Shown piece by piece: positions 15,900-23,772 of a stretch of DNA of 64,000 bases. The notes beneath the pieces were generated by a model. The model made no database searches. It worked only from the letters and a program-made list of their open reading frames with translations, and had not been told where the DNA came from. The stretch covers positions 434,001-498,000 of the forward strand of contig NZ_NBDP01000019.1 of assembly GCF_004123845.1 (NCBI RefSeq), read 5' to 3'. Every line of letters starts with the position of its first letter. The first letter of the stretch is position 1. The translations under genes were made by a program, and so were the position numbers. This DNA comes from Allobosea sp. Tri-44. GTDB lineage: Bacteria > Pseudomonadota > Alphaproteobacteria > Rhizobiales > Beijerinckiaceae.

Positions 15900-17299
15900 T
15901 CCGCCGCCTCCTGCTGCTGCGCGCTGAGCGCAAGCGTCAGCGGCACCGGCTTGACCGGTGCCTGGCTGCGCAAACGGCCGATGGCCTCGATGCCGCGACC
16001 CGTTTCGTGCGCGAGCAGTTCGGCCGCGGCGGCGCCGCAGACGCGGCCCTGGCAGCGGCCCATGCCGACGCGGCTCACCGCCTTCAGCCGGTTGAGCTCG
16101 TGCACGCCGAAGCGGCCGATGGCGGCGCGGATCTCGCCGGCAGTGATCTCCTCGCAGCGGCAGAGAGTCGTCGCATCGGCGATGTCGCGCGCCCAGTGCG
16201 CCGGGAACGGGAAGGCGGCTTCGAGCACGTCGCGGAAGCGGCCGATGCTGGCAAGCTCTGCCTCCAGAGTCGCGGCGCGGGCGGCGTCATGGGGCAGGCC
16301 GCGATCCTGCAAGAGGGCTAGCGCGGCGCGCTCGCCAGCGCGCTCGGCGGCGTCCGCCCCGGCGATGCCGGCGCCGTCGCCGGCGATGTAGACACCGGGT
16401 ACGCTGGTACGGCCCGCCGCGTCGCGCTCGGGCAGGGCGGCGCGATCGCGGGTATTGAAGGCGAAGCGGCAGCCGGCGAGATCGGCGGCTTGCGTCTCGG
16501 AGCGCAGGGCAAGACCGTAGCCGATGCCGTCGCAGGCGAGGCGGTGCTCCATGCCGTCCTGGCGCCAGGCGATGGCCGCGACCGTGCTTGCGCCCTCGAT
16601 GCGGACATCACCGACGCCGTAATGCAGCGCGATGCCGGCCAGCTTCAACTCGGCGGTCATCCGCATGCCGCGCAGCACGATTCCTGGGAACAGCGGCAGG
16701 CCGCGCAGCAGGTTGAACTTTGCGGCGAAGGGCGCCGTGTCGAGCACGGCTGCGACCCTGGCGCCGGCCTTCATGTACTGCCAGGCGACGAGATAGAGCA
16801 GCGGACCGGAGCCGAGGAAGACGACCTTGCTGCCGATGGCGCAGCCCTGGCTCTTCAGCGCGATCTGGGCACCGCCCAGAGTGAAGACGCCGGGCAGCGT
16901 CCAACCGGGTAGCGGCAAGGTGCGGTCGGTCGCGCCGGTCGCGAGCAGGAGGCCGTCATAGGCGACCTGCCGGCTGGTGCCCTCGATCATGATGTCGGCG
17001 CGGCCGTCGCGCAGGTTCCAGAGCAGTGCCTGCGGCCAATAGTCGAGCTTGCCGTCGAGCGCGGCGAAATCGCGATGCAGCGCTTCGGCCTTCGGCGCTT
17101 CCGAGCCGTAGAGGTCACGGGTGGAGCGTCCGTCCGAGACGAGGCGCTGGCGATAGATCTGGCCACCGCAGGAAGGCGCCTCGTCGACCACGAGCGGGCG
17201 CAGGCCGGCTTTGACCAGCGCCTGCGCAGCGCGGATGCCGGCAGGGCCGGCGCCGACGATCAGAGGCTGCGGGCGCTCGCTGGTCGACACCCCGGTCAT
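15896..17299 (-). CDS. FAD/NAD(P)-binding oxidoreductase with BFD-type 2Fe-2S domain (HcnB/OoxA-like alpha subunit)
   Basis: 467 residues from ATG 17299 (MTGVSTSERPQPLIVGAG), which overlaps the 2Fe-2S subunit gene by 4 bp; the longer open frame lies inside that gene. LIVGAGPAGIRAAQAL is the FAD fold and VVFLGSGPLLYLVAW the second nucleotide-binding fold. The C-terminus has a bacterioferritin-associated-ferredoxin-like iron-sulphur domain with CRCEEIT and GRCQGRVC cysteines (about residues 370-430). This architecture is diagnostic of the alpha subunit of HcnABC-type dehydrogenases. It passes electrons between the DAO subunit and the small 2Fe-2S protein. Confidence 0.85.
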   Translation of the reverse strand: MTGVSTSERPQPLIVGAGPAGIRAAQALVKAGLRPLVVDEAPSCGGQIYRQRLVSDGRSTRDLYGSEAPKAEALHRDFAALDGKLDYWPQALLWNLRDGRADIMIEGTSRQVAYDGLLLATGATDRTLPLPGWTLPGVFTLGGAQIALKSQGCAIGSKVVFLGSGPLLYLVAWQYMKAGARVAAVLDTAPFAAKFNLLRGLPLFPGIVLRGMRMTAELKLAGIALHYGVGDVRIEGASTVAAIAWRQDGMEHRLACDGIGYGLALRSETQAADLAGCRFAFNTRDRAALPERDAAGRTSVPGVYIAGDGAGIAGADAAERAGERAALALLQDRGLPHDAARAATLEAELASIGRFRDVLEAAFPFPAHWARDIADATTLCRCEEITAGEIRAAIGRFGVHELNRLKAVSRVGMGRCQGRVCGAAAAELLAHETGRGIEAIGRLRSQAPVKPVPLTLALSAQQQEAAE

Positions 17300-17586
17300 G
17301 CCGCCCTCGCGCGGCGAGTGACGATGCTCATGCCGGCGGTCAAAGAAGTTGAGCAGGCGCGCAGGCGCTCGCCGCTCTCGAGCACGATCCAGCAATCCTG
17401 GCAGGCGCCCATCTGGCAGAAGCCGGCGCGCGGCGAGGCTGAGAACTCTGACAGGCGCAGTCGATCGGCGTGAGTGAGGATCGCGGTCAGGACGGTGTCG
17501 CCGGTGCGACCTTCGCAAGCGACGCCGTCCAGCGTGAACGGGATGGCGGGATGGTCGGCACGGACGAGGCGATGCAGGAGCGGCAT
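17296..17586 (-). CDS. Small (2Fe-2S)-binding subunit (HcnA-like gamma subunit)
   Basis: 96 residues, the usual size for the third subunit of this dehydrogenase class. The plant-type ferredoxin cysteines read GFCQMGACQDCWI followed later by RACST (C-x4-C-x2-C...C). The start PAIPFTLDGVACEGRTGDTV resembles the sarcosine oxidase alpha N-terminal 2Fe-2S domain. It overlaps the FAD/NAD subunit by 4 bp and follows the permease gene after 1 bp, so it is expressed together with the transporter. Confidence 0.85.
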   Translation of the reverse strand: MPLLHRLVRADHPAIPFTLDGVACEGRTGDTVLTAILTHADRLRLSEFSASPRAGFCQMGACQDCWIVLESGERLRACSTSLTAGMSIVTRRARAA

Positions 17587-17587
17587 G

Positions 17588-18391
17588 TCACTTCTGCCCG
17601 ACCAGGATCTTGTCGAGGCCGAAGGCGCGGTCGAGCACCAGCATGGCGGCGGCAGTGAGCGCGATCATCAGCGCCGAGACCGCGGCCATCATCGGGTCGA
17701 TCGATTCGGTCGCGTACATGTACATGCGCACCGGCAGGGTCACCGTCTGCGGCGACGTCACGAAGATCGACATGGTGAGCTCGTCGAAGCTGTTGATGAA
17801 GGCGAGCAGCCAGCCGCCGGTGATGCCGGGCAGGATCATCGGCGCGGTGACGCGGCGGAACACCGTCCAGTGCGAGGCGCCCAGCGTCATCGCCGCCTGC
17901 TCGGCCGAACGGTCGAGCCCGGTGAAGGCCGCCATCACCAGCCGCAGCACATAGGGCGTGATCACCACGACATGGCAGGCGACGAGCCAGCCGAAGCTGC
18001 CGGTTGCGCCGATCAGCGCGAAGAGCCGCAGGAAGGCGACGCCGAGCACGAGATGCGGGATGATCAGCGGCGAGAGGAAGAGTGCGTTCAGCGCATCGCG
18101 GCCGGGGAAGTCGTAGCGGTCGATGGCGAGCGCTGCCGGCACCGAGATCGCGACCGAAAGCGTCGCGGCGAGTGTCGCCAGCCACAAGCTGTTGACGAAG
18201 GAGGCGACGAAGTCGGGATGGCGGAAGATCTCGCGGAACCAGCGCAGCGAGAAGCTGGTGGTCGGGATCGACAGCGTGTTCTCCGGCGTGAAGGCGACGA
18301 GGCAGATCACCACCAGCGGCGCCAGCACGAAGGCGACGACGAGGGTGTGGAAGAGGAGCGCGACCGGACCGTTCTTCTGCATGGCGCTCAC
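17588..18391 (-). CDS. ABC transporter permease (PotC-like)
   Basis: 267 residues with about six membrane helices. The EAA loop reads AAMTLGASHWTVFRRVTAPMI near residue 165. It belongs to the spermidine/putrescine (family 1 receptor) importer group. It overlaps the PotB-like permease upstream by 4 bp. With that protein it forms the membrane channel for the receptor encoded at 13659. Confidence 0.87.
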   Translation of the reverse strand: MSAMQKNGPVALLFHTLVVAFVLAPLVVICLVAFTPENTLSIPTTSFSLRWFREIFRHPDFVASFVNSLWLATLAATLSVAISVPAALAIDRYDFPGRDALNALFLSPLIIPHLVLGVAFLRLFALIGATGSFGWLVACHVVVITPYVLRLVMAAFTGLDRSAEQAAMTLGASHWTVFRRVTAPMILPGITGGWLLAFINSFDELTMSIFVTSPQTVTLPVRMYMYATESIDPMMAAVSALMIALTAAAMLVLDRAFGLDKILVGQK

Positions 18392-19245
18392 CCCAGGGCT
18401 TTACGGGCGCGCGTCTCGATGACGCGGTTATAGGCCAGCATGATCACGAGGTTGGCGACGAGGACGATGATCGCGATCGTCGCGCCGAGCGGCCAGTTCA
18501 GCTCGTGCATGTACTCGTCATAGACCAGTGTCGCCGCCATCTTGAGCCGGCGCCCGCCGAGCAGGCCGGGAATGGCGAAGGCCGAGGCCGAGAGCCCGAA
18601 GACGATCAGGCTGCCCGAGAGCATGCCGAGCGAGACCTGCGGCAGCACGACCCGGCGCAACGCGGTGGCATGCGAGGCGCCGAGGCTCCAGGCGGCGGCC
18701 TCGACCATCGGATCGAGCTTCTGCAGCGCGGTCCAGACCGGGATCACCATGAAGGGCAGCATGACGTGGACGAGTGCGATGACGATCGCGGTCTCGGTGT
18801 AGAGCAGGCGCACGCTATCGAAGCCGAGGCCCTGCAGCGCCTGGTTCACCAGGCCGGTCGAGCCGAGCAGCATGCTCCAGCCGAAGGCACGGACGACAAC
18901 CGAGACCAGCAGCGGCCCGATGATCACCAGCAGGAAGACCGAGCGCCAGGGGTCGCGCATCCGCGACAGGATATAGGCCTCGGGGGCACCGATCAGGACG
19001 CAGATCAGCGTGGTCAGGCCGGCGAGCCGCAGCGTGCGCCAGAAGATGCCGAGATAATACTCGTCCGAGAACACGGCGGCGTAGTGGGCGAGAGTGAACT
19101 CGTTCTTGATGCCGGTCGTGTGGTCGTAGGCGTGGAAGGAGAGGATCAGCGTCAGCGCGAGCGGCAGGATGATGAGTCCGAGGAAAAGCAGCGCGCCTGG
19201 CCCTGCGAGCCAGAACGGTGTCGCCGCGGAGCGCCCGACGCTCAT
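18388..19245 (-). CDS. ABC transporter permease (PotB-like)
   Basis: 285 residues with six predicted membrane segments; WSMLLGSTGLVNQALQGLG is the typical PotB-type periplasmic loop, and AAWSLGASHATALRRVVLP the EAA loop. It overlaps both neighbours by 4 bp (ATPase upstream, PotC-like downstream). Confidence 0.87.
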   Translation of the reverse strand: MSVGRSAATPFWLAGPGALLFLGLIILPLALTLILSFHAYDHTTGIKNEFTLAHYAAVFSDEYYLGIFWRTLRLAGLTTLICVLIGAPEAYILSRMRDPWRSVFLLVIIGPLLVSVVVRAFGWSMLLGSTGLVNQALQGLGFDSVRLLYTETAIVIALVHVMLPFMVIPVWTALQKLDPMVEAAAWSLGASHATALRRVVLPQVSLGMLSGSLIVFGLSASAFAIPGLLGGRRLKMAATLVYDEYMHELNWPLGATIAIIVLVANLVIMLAYNRVIETRARKALG

Positions 19246-20297
19246 GCCGCCGCTCCCTGCGCCAGCGGTTCGATGCGCAGGCTGGCCGAGGCCCAGTCGA
19301 GCGCGACCTTGGCGCCCTCACGGGCCGGTTCCTCGCCATCGTTCGGCAACGAGACCAGGATCGGCCCGGCCGCGGTCTCGACCGTGAACAGCCAGGAGCC
19401 GCCGAGGAAGAAGCGGTTGGCGATCGTGCCGTCGATGCGGCCCTGGCCGGGAGCCTTGAGTGCGATCTTCTCAGGGCGGATCGACAGGGCGATGGCTGCC
19501 CCTTCGGCCAGCCCGCTGGCATCGGCCGGTACGGCAAGACCAGCGACCTCGGCCGCACCCTTACGCCAGGTGCCTTCCAGCCGGTTCATCTTGCCGACGA
19601 AGGTGGAAATGAACGGCGTCGCCGGGTTCTCGTAGAGCTTGTAGGGCGCGTCGACCTGCGTCATCCGGCCCTGTTCCATCACCACGACGCGGTCGCTGAT
19701 CGAGAGCGCCTCGGCCTGGTCATGCGTGACCATGATCGTGGTGGTGCCGACGCGCTGCTGGATGCGGCGCAATTCGAACTGCATCTCCTCGCGCAGTTTG
19801 GCGTCGAGATTGGAGAGCGGCTCGTCGAGCAGCAGCACCGGTGGCTGGATGACGAGGGCGCGGGCGATGGCGACGCGCTGGCGCTGGCCGCCGGAGAGCT
19901 GGCGCGGATAGCGTTCGGCCAGCGGGCTCAAATGGACAAGTCCGAGCATGGCTTTCACCCGCTCGTCGCGCTCGGCTTTGGCGATCTTGCGCATCTCCAG
20001 CCCGAAGGCGACGTTCTCAGCCACCGTCATGTGCGGAAAGAGCGCGTAGCTCTGGAAGACGATGCCGAGGCCGCGCTTGTTCGGCTTCTCGCGGGTGATG
20101 TCGCGGCCATCGAGCATGATCGTGCCGGTGGTCGGCTCGACCAGCCCGGCGATCATCTGCAGCGTCGTGGTCTTGCCGCAGCCGGACGGGCCGAGCAGCG
20201 AGACGAACTCGCCCTTGGCAACGGACAGGTCGATGTCGCGCGCGGCGGCGAAATCGCCATAGACCTTGCTCAGCTTCTCCAGCGTCAGGAAGCTCAT
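19242..20297 (-). CDS. ABC transporter ATP-binding protein (PotA-like)
   Basis: 351 residues: ATPase domain (1 to about 235) with Walker A GPSGCGKTTT, signature LSGGQRQR and Walker B LLLDEPLSNLD, then a TOBE domain (about 275-345, for example SIRPEKIALKAPG). This length and tail are typical of PotA/FbpC-type subunits that can be regulated through the C-terminal domain. It is the first gene of the seven-gene minus-strand operon, 178 bp from the divergent IclR regulator. Confidence 0.9.
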   Translation of the reverse strand: MSFLTLEKLSKVYGDFAAARDIDLSVAKGEFVSLLGPSGCGKTTTLQMIAGLVEPTTGTIMLDGRDITREKPNKRGLGIVFQSYALFPHMTVAENVAFGLEMRKIAKAERDERVKAMLGLVHLSPLAERYPRQLSGGQRQRVAIARALVIQPPVLLLDEPLSNLDAKLREEMQFELRRIQQRVGTTTIMVTHDQAEALSISDRVVVMEQGRMTQVDAPYKLYENPATPFISTFVGKMNRLEGTWRKGAAEVAGLAVPADASGLAEGAAIALSIRPEKIALKAPGQGRIDGTIANRFFLGGSWLFTVETAAGPILVSLPNDGEEPAREGAKVALDWASASLRIEPLAQGAAA

Positions 20298-20370
20298 GAC
20301 CTCTCCCGCTTGGCTCGCCCCGCCCGCTCATCGAGGTCTCTTGCCCTGTCCTGGGAGGAAGCGGCAGGAG

Positions 20371-20436
20371 TGGAATTTCGTCAACGAACAATTCCATATG
20401 AAAGAATTTTTCTATTTATAATTCCGTTATATGAAA
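20371..20436. promoter_or_regulatory. Divergent AT-rich control region with repeated AATTCC...ATATGAAA boxes
   Basis: Between the PotA-like gene and the IclR gene the sequence becomes sharply AT-rich. AATTCCATATGAAA (20390-20403) is repeated as AATTCCGTTATATGAAA (20420-20436), and GGAATT (20372-20377) mirrors AATTCC (20390-20395) across 12 bp. These are good candidates for IclR half-sites and promoter elements for both directions. Confidence 0.45.
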
Positions 20437-20475
20437 TTTACTGGCACTTGCTACCGTTCAGATTATTCTAGGCGG

Positions 20476-21285
20476 ATGAGTGATTCTGCCGAGTCTCTGT
20501 CCAGCCTGCGCCGCGCGCTCGGCTTGCTGCGCCTTGTCGGCGCGACGGATGCAGGCGGAATCCGCTTGAAGGATCTGGCCGAGCAGGCCGGCTGCAGCCA
20601 GCCGACCGCGCATCGCGCCTTGCAGGACCTCGCCGCCGAGGGCTTCGTCGAGCAGATCGGCAAGCGCTACCGGCTGGCGCTCGACTTCTTCGTCCTGGCA
20701 GCCCGCGCCGGCCAGGCCGGCGGCCTGCGCGATCTCGCCAAGCCGGTGCTCCTGCGTCTCTCGGCAACGCTGACCGACACGATCTTCCTGCTGGTGCGCA
20801 ACGGCTATGACGCCGTCTGCCTCGACCGGATCGAGGGGCCGTTCCCGATCCGCTCCTTCACCGGCGACATCGGCGGCAAGGTGCCGCTCGGGCTCGGGCA
20901 GGGGAGCCTTGCCATTCTCGCCCATCTGCCCGAGGCGGAGCGCGAGGCAGTGATCCGTTTCAACGTGCCGCGTTTGCTCGATCGTGGTTTTCTCGACGAA
21001 GCCGCCCTGCGTGTCGCGCTGGAGGCAGCCCGGGTGCAAGGCTGGGTCAATCTCAACACCGGGCTGATCCCGGGCATGGCGGGCTTGGGCGTGCCGGTCT
21101 TCGACGCGCAGGGCCGTGTCGTCGCGGCGCTCAGCGTCGGCACGCTGGCGGACCGGCTGCGGCCTGAGCGCCTGGCCGGCGTCGTCGCCATTCTCAAGGC
21201 GGAGGCGGCGACATTGGGCGCAATGCTCAATCCGTTCGACCCGGCCTTGCGCCATCCCTCGCGCAGCCTGAGCGCCGTGTCATGA
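20476..21285 (+). CDS. IclR family transcriptional regulator
   Basis: 269 residues from ATG 20476 (MSDSAESLSSLRRAL), which has GGCGG just ahead; an ATG at 20431 lies inside the operator-like repeats and has no ribosome site. The winged helix (about 8-70) contains LKDLAEQAGCSQPTAHRAL, and the effector domain spans about 85-260 (ISNL-like core AGLGVPVFDAQGRVVAALSVG). It diverges from the Pot-type transporter/dehydrogenase operon and overlaps the fructokinase gene by 4 bp. It probably represses the divergent catabolic operon. Confidence 0.88.
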   Translation: MSDSAESLSSLRRALGLLRLVGATDAGGIRLKDLAEQAGCSQPTAHRALQDLAAEGFVEQIGKRYRLALDFFVLAARAGQAGGLRDLAKPVLLRLSATLTDTIFLLVRNGYDAVCLDRIEGPFPIRSFTGDIGGKVPLGLGQGSLAILAHLPEAEREAVIRFNVPRLLDRGFLDEAALRVALEAARVQGWVNLNTGLIPGMAGLGVPVFDAQGRVVAALSVGTLADRLRPERLAGVVAILKAEAATLGAMLNPFDPALRHPSRSLSAVS

Positions 21286-22241
21286 TCCTGGTCTGCGGTG
21301 AGGCGCTGGTCGACCTCTTCCTCGATCCGCCCGAAGGGGCCGAGATGGCCGGACGGGCCGTTGCCGGCGGCTCGCCGTTCAATGTCGCGATCGGCCTGGC
21401 GCGGCTCGGCGTGCCGGTCGGCTTCCTCGGAGCAATCTCGCGCGACGGTATCGGCACAATGCTGGCCGAGCGGCTGCGGCAGGAGGGCGTCGACGGTCGC
21501 TTCCTCGTCCGCAGCGATCGATTGTCGACGATCTCGGCGGTCGCCACCGGAGTGGACGGGCAGCCGAGCTATGGTTTTCATGGCGAAGGTGCCGCCGACC
21601 GCTTCCTGATGCCGGCCGACCTGCCTCCCGAGCTGCCGCCGGAGGTGCAGGCAATCAGCTTCGGCTCCTACAGCATGGCGGTCGAGCCCACCGGCTCAAC
21701 ACTCGCCTCCATCGCTGAGCGCGAGCATGGCCGGCGGGTGATCAGCGTCGATCCCAATCTGCGGCCGGCTGTGGTGCCGGACATGGCGCTGTGGGCTGAT
21801 GCCGCCGAGCGCTTCTATCGCGTCGCCACCATCGTCAAGGCGAGCGAGGAGGATGTCGGCATCGCCTGGGGCGGACAGTTGTCGCTGCAGGAGGCGGCCG
21901 CCTATTGGCTGAGCCTCGGCGCGAAGCTGGTGGTGATCACGCGCGGCGCAGCCGGCGTGCTCGGCTTTTGCGCGGCCGGGCAGATTGAACTGCCGGCTCG
22001 GGCGGTCAGCGTTTGTGACACGGTGGGCGCTGGTGACAGCTTCCATGCGGCACTGCTCGCGCGTCTTTCGCAGACGGACCGGCTGAGCATCGAAGGCGTC
22101 GCTGCGCTCGATCAAGCGGCATTGGATGAAGTGCTGAACTATGCCGCGATTGCTGCTTCCATCACGGTCGGCCGGCGCGGTGCTGATCTCCCAAGGGCAG
22201 CGGATATGAATGCGGCTCCCTTCTCACGGCGACGTTTGTAA
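21282..22241 (+). CDS. PfkB-family carbohydrate kinase (fructokinase-like)
   Basis: 319 residues, the normal size for ribokinase/fructokinase proteins. MILVCGEALVDLFLDPP and GGSPFNVAIGLARLG form the N-terminal PfkB signature, and the C-terminal signature DTVGAGDSFHAALL carries the catalytic Asp and anion hole. It is cytoplasmic. Translational coupling to the IclR regulator (ATGA overlap) is unusual for a sugar kinase. The pgi gene lies 1.5 kb downstream, separated by the Vps62-like gene, so fructose 6-phosphate supply to glycolysis is a reasonable role. Confidence 0.85.
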   Translation: MILVCGEALVDLFLDPPEGAEMAGRAVAGGSPFNVAIGLARLGVPVGFLGAISRDGIGTMLAERLRQEGVDGRFLVRSDRLSTISAVATGVDGQPSYGFHGEGAADRFLMPADLPPELPPEVQAISFGSYSMAVEPTGSTLASIAEREHGRRVISVDPNLRPAVVPDMALWADAAERFYRVATIVKASEEDVGIAWGGQLSLQEAAAYWLSLGAKLVVITRGAAGVLGFCAAGQIELPARAVSVCDTVGAGDSFHAALLARLSQTDRLSIEGVAALDQAALDEVLNYAAIAASITVGRRGADLPRAADMNAAPFSRRRL

Positions 22242-22242
22242 A

Positions 22243-22294
22243 CTGCCGTTCACAAACGGCAGCGTTGACTCCTGCTACCTTATGCAACTATAGG
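22243..22294 (+). promoter_or_regulatory. Hairpin followed by sigma-70 promoter upstream of the Vps62-like gene
   Basis: CTGCCGTT (22243-22250) pairs with AACGGCAG (22255-22262) directly after the kinase stop, without a T-run. It is followed by TTGACT (22265-22270), an 18-bp spacer and TATAGG (22289-22294), a good promoter match for this GC-rich genome. The Vps62-like gene therefore probably has its own transcript. Confidence 0.5.
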
Positions 22295-22334
22295 TTGTAT
22301 GTGCCGTTTCGGCACGCACAGGGGAGCGGTCTCG

Positions 22335-23597
22335 ATGTCCAATCGTCTGCAGAAATCGCAGCTGACCACCACCAGCACCACCACTCAGGTCGCCTTCGGC
22401 GACCTGACGCTTGTCTTTGTCGATCAGTTCAGCCTTCGCTGGAATGACGGAGGCAGCGGCGGGGATCACGACGGAGCCTTCTGGCATCCCAATGCGCCGA
22501 GTGGGTTCCGCCCTCTCGGCTGTATCGGCGTCAACAATTATGACGACCCTGCCGGGCGACAATGGGCCCTCTGTGTCAAGGCGACGGTCGAAGGGTCCGA
22601 TGCCGTTCGCTCGCCGACGGGCTACAACCGCATCTGGACCGATCAGGGCTCAGGCGCTGACAGGGACGGCGCATGCTGGGAGGCAATTCCGCCAGCTGGA
22701 TACGCGGGGCTGGGCCATGTCTTCACGAGCGATTACAATCCCCCATCCTTGGAGGATATCTGGTGCGTGCGTTCCGATCTGGTCGGCGAGGCGCTGCTGG
22801 GAGACTGGTTGTGGGACGATAGCGGGACGGGCTCCGACGCGGATTTCAGCGCCTGGCGGATCGATCCGACCACCTATTACCATGACAACACCACGATTCT
22901 GATCGGGGCCAATTGCTTCTACGGGGTCGCCAGCCATGATCGGCCTTCGCCGGTCGTCAAAGTGTTGCGCCTGGAGCCGCCGACCGAGCAAGGCGACACC
23001 CCGCCGGTTCCGCGGCTCGACAGCTACGACCGCCCTCCGGCCGAGAGCGACTGGATGCGGGAGCGGCGGATCACTGTGCCTTTCACAGGCGTGACGGACG
23101 ACCACTACGATCTCGCCTGGAAGATCGCCAACTCGCCGTTCTATTTCCTCGAGCGCTGGGACAATTTTCAGCTCGAGCTCTACGACAACAATCAGCAGGC
23201 GGAGCCGCACGAACTCGAGCGGGAGATCACCGTCGGCGTGACCAAATCCTCGACGGAGACCTTCAACCACGAAGTCGGTATCAGCATCAGCTACGAGACC
23301 GGCGTCAGCTTCGGCGGGGTAGGCTCCAAGGTGAAGGGCACCCTGTCCTACAAATTCGGCTACTCGACCTCAACCTCGGTCACAAACTTCCAGCAGAACA
23401 CCGTGAAGCTCAAGCTGAAGACGCCCGGCAAGCACGCCGCTGCGATGTGGGCGCCGCATACGATGTTCAAGATGCTGCGGGCCGACGGCTCGATGGTCGG
23501 TACTCCGCTCTTCCTGGAGGATAGCGGCGTCGCCTTCTATGAACGAGAATATCCCGACACTCCCTCGGCCAAGCCGCGCCGGCGCATTCCGCGCTGA
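22335..23597 (+). CDS. Vps62-repeat protein with possible aerolysin-like C-terminal domain
   Basis: 420 residues from ATG 22335 with GGGGAG 8 nt ahead. Residues 34-203 hold three repeats of about 50 residues with the pattern W-x-D-x-G-(S/T)-G-x-D-x-D-x3-[35 protein letters not shown] and [17 protein letters not shown]. This is the Vps62 (PF06101) signature. Residues about 235-395 are rich in alternating Ser/Thr and hydrophobic residues ([31 protein letters not shown]), which resembles the membrane-inserting strands of aerolysin/ETX-MTX2 beta-pore toxins; this second assignment is inference. There is no Sec signal or membrane helix. It lies between fructokinase and pgi and has its own promoter and terminator. 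Function unknown; a pore-forming or lectin-like role is possible. Confidence 0.7.
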   Translation: MSNRLQKSQLTTTSTTTQVAFGDLTLVFVDQFSLRWNDGGSGGDHDGAFWHPNAPSGFRPLGCIGVNNYDDPAGRQWALCVKATVEGSDAVRSPTGYNRIWTDQGSGADRDGACWEAIPPAGYAGLGHVFTSDYNPPSLEDIWCVRSDLVGEALLGDWLWDDSGTGSDADFSAWRIDPTTYYHDNTTILIGANCFYGVASHDRPSPVVKVLRLEPPTEQGDTPPVPRLDSYDRPPAESDWMRERRITVPFTGVTDDHYDLAWKIANSPFYFLERWDNFQLELYDNNQQAEPHELEREITVGVTKSSTETFNHEVGISISYETGVSFGGVGSKVKGTLSYKFGYSTSTSVTNFQQNTVKLKLKTPGKHAAAMWAPHTMFKMLRADGSMVGTPLFLEDSGVAFYEREYPDTPSAKPRRRIPR

Positions 23598-23604
23598 AGC
23601 GTTC

Positions 23605-23638
23605 GGGAGGGGTGGCTGGGCCATCCCTCCCGTTTCTC
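23605..23638 (+). terminator. Intrinsic terminator after the Vps62-like gene
   Basis: GGGAGGGGTGG (23605-23615) pairs with CCATCCCTCCC (23621-23631) through one G-T pair and a 5-nt loop, followed by GTTTCTCC. The position 8 nt after the stop fits a rho-independent terminator that separates this gene from pgi. Confidence 0.65.
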
Positions 23639-23772
23639 CCGGCGGGGCCGCTCATGACCACCGGGGTAATCTCTTTGCATGGCAGCCCCGTCCGCTCGCT
23701 GCCGTGACCTCGGCGCTATCGCTATGCTACCTCGGCTTGCCGCATCGCGGCCGTTCGCAAGCATCGAGGAGA

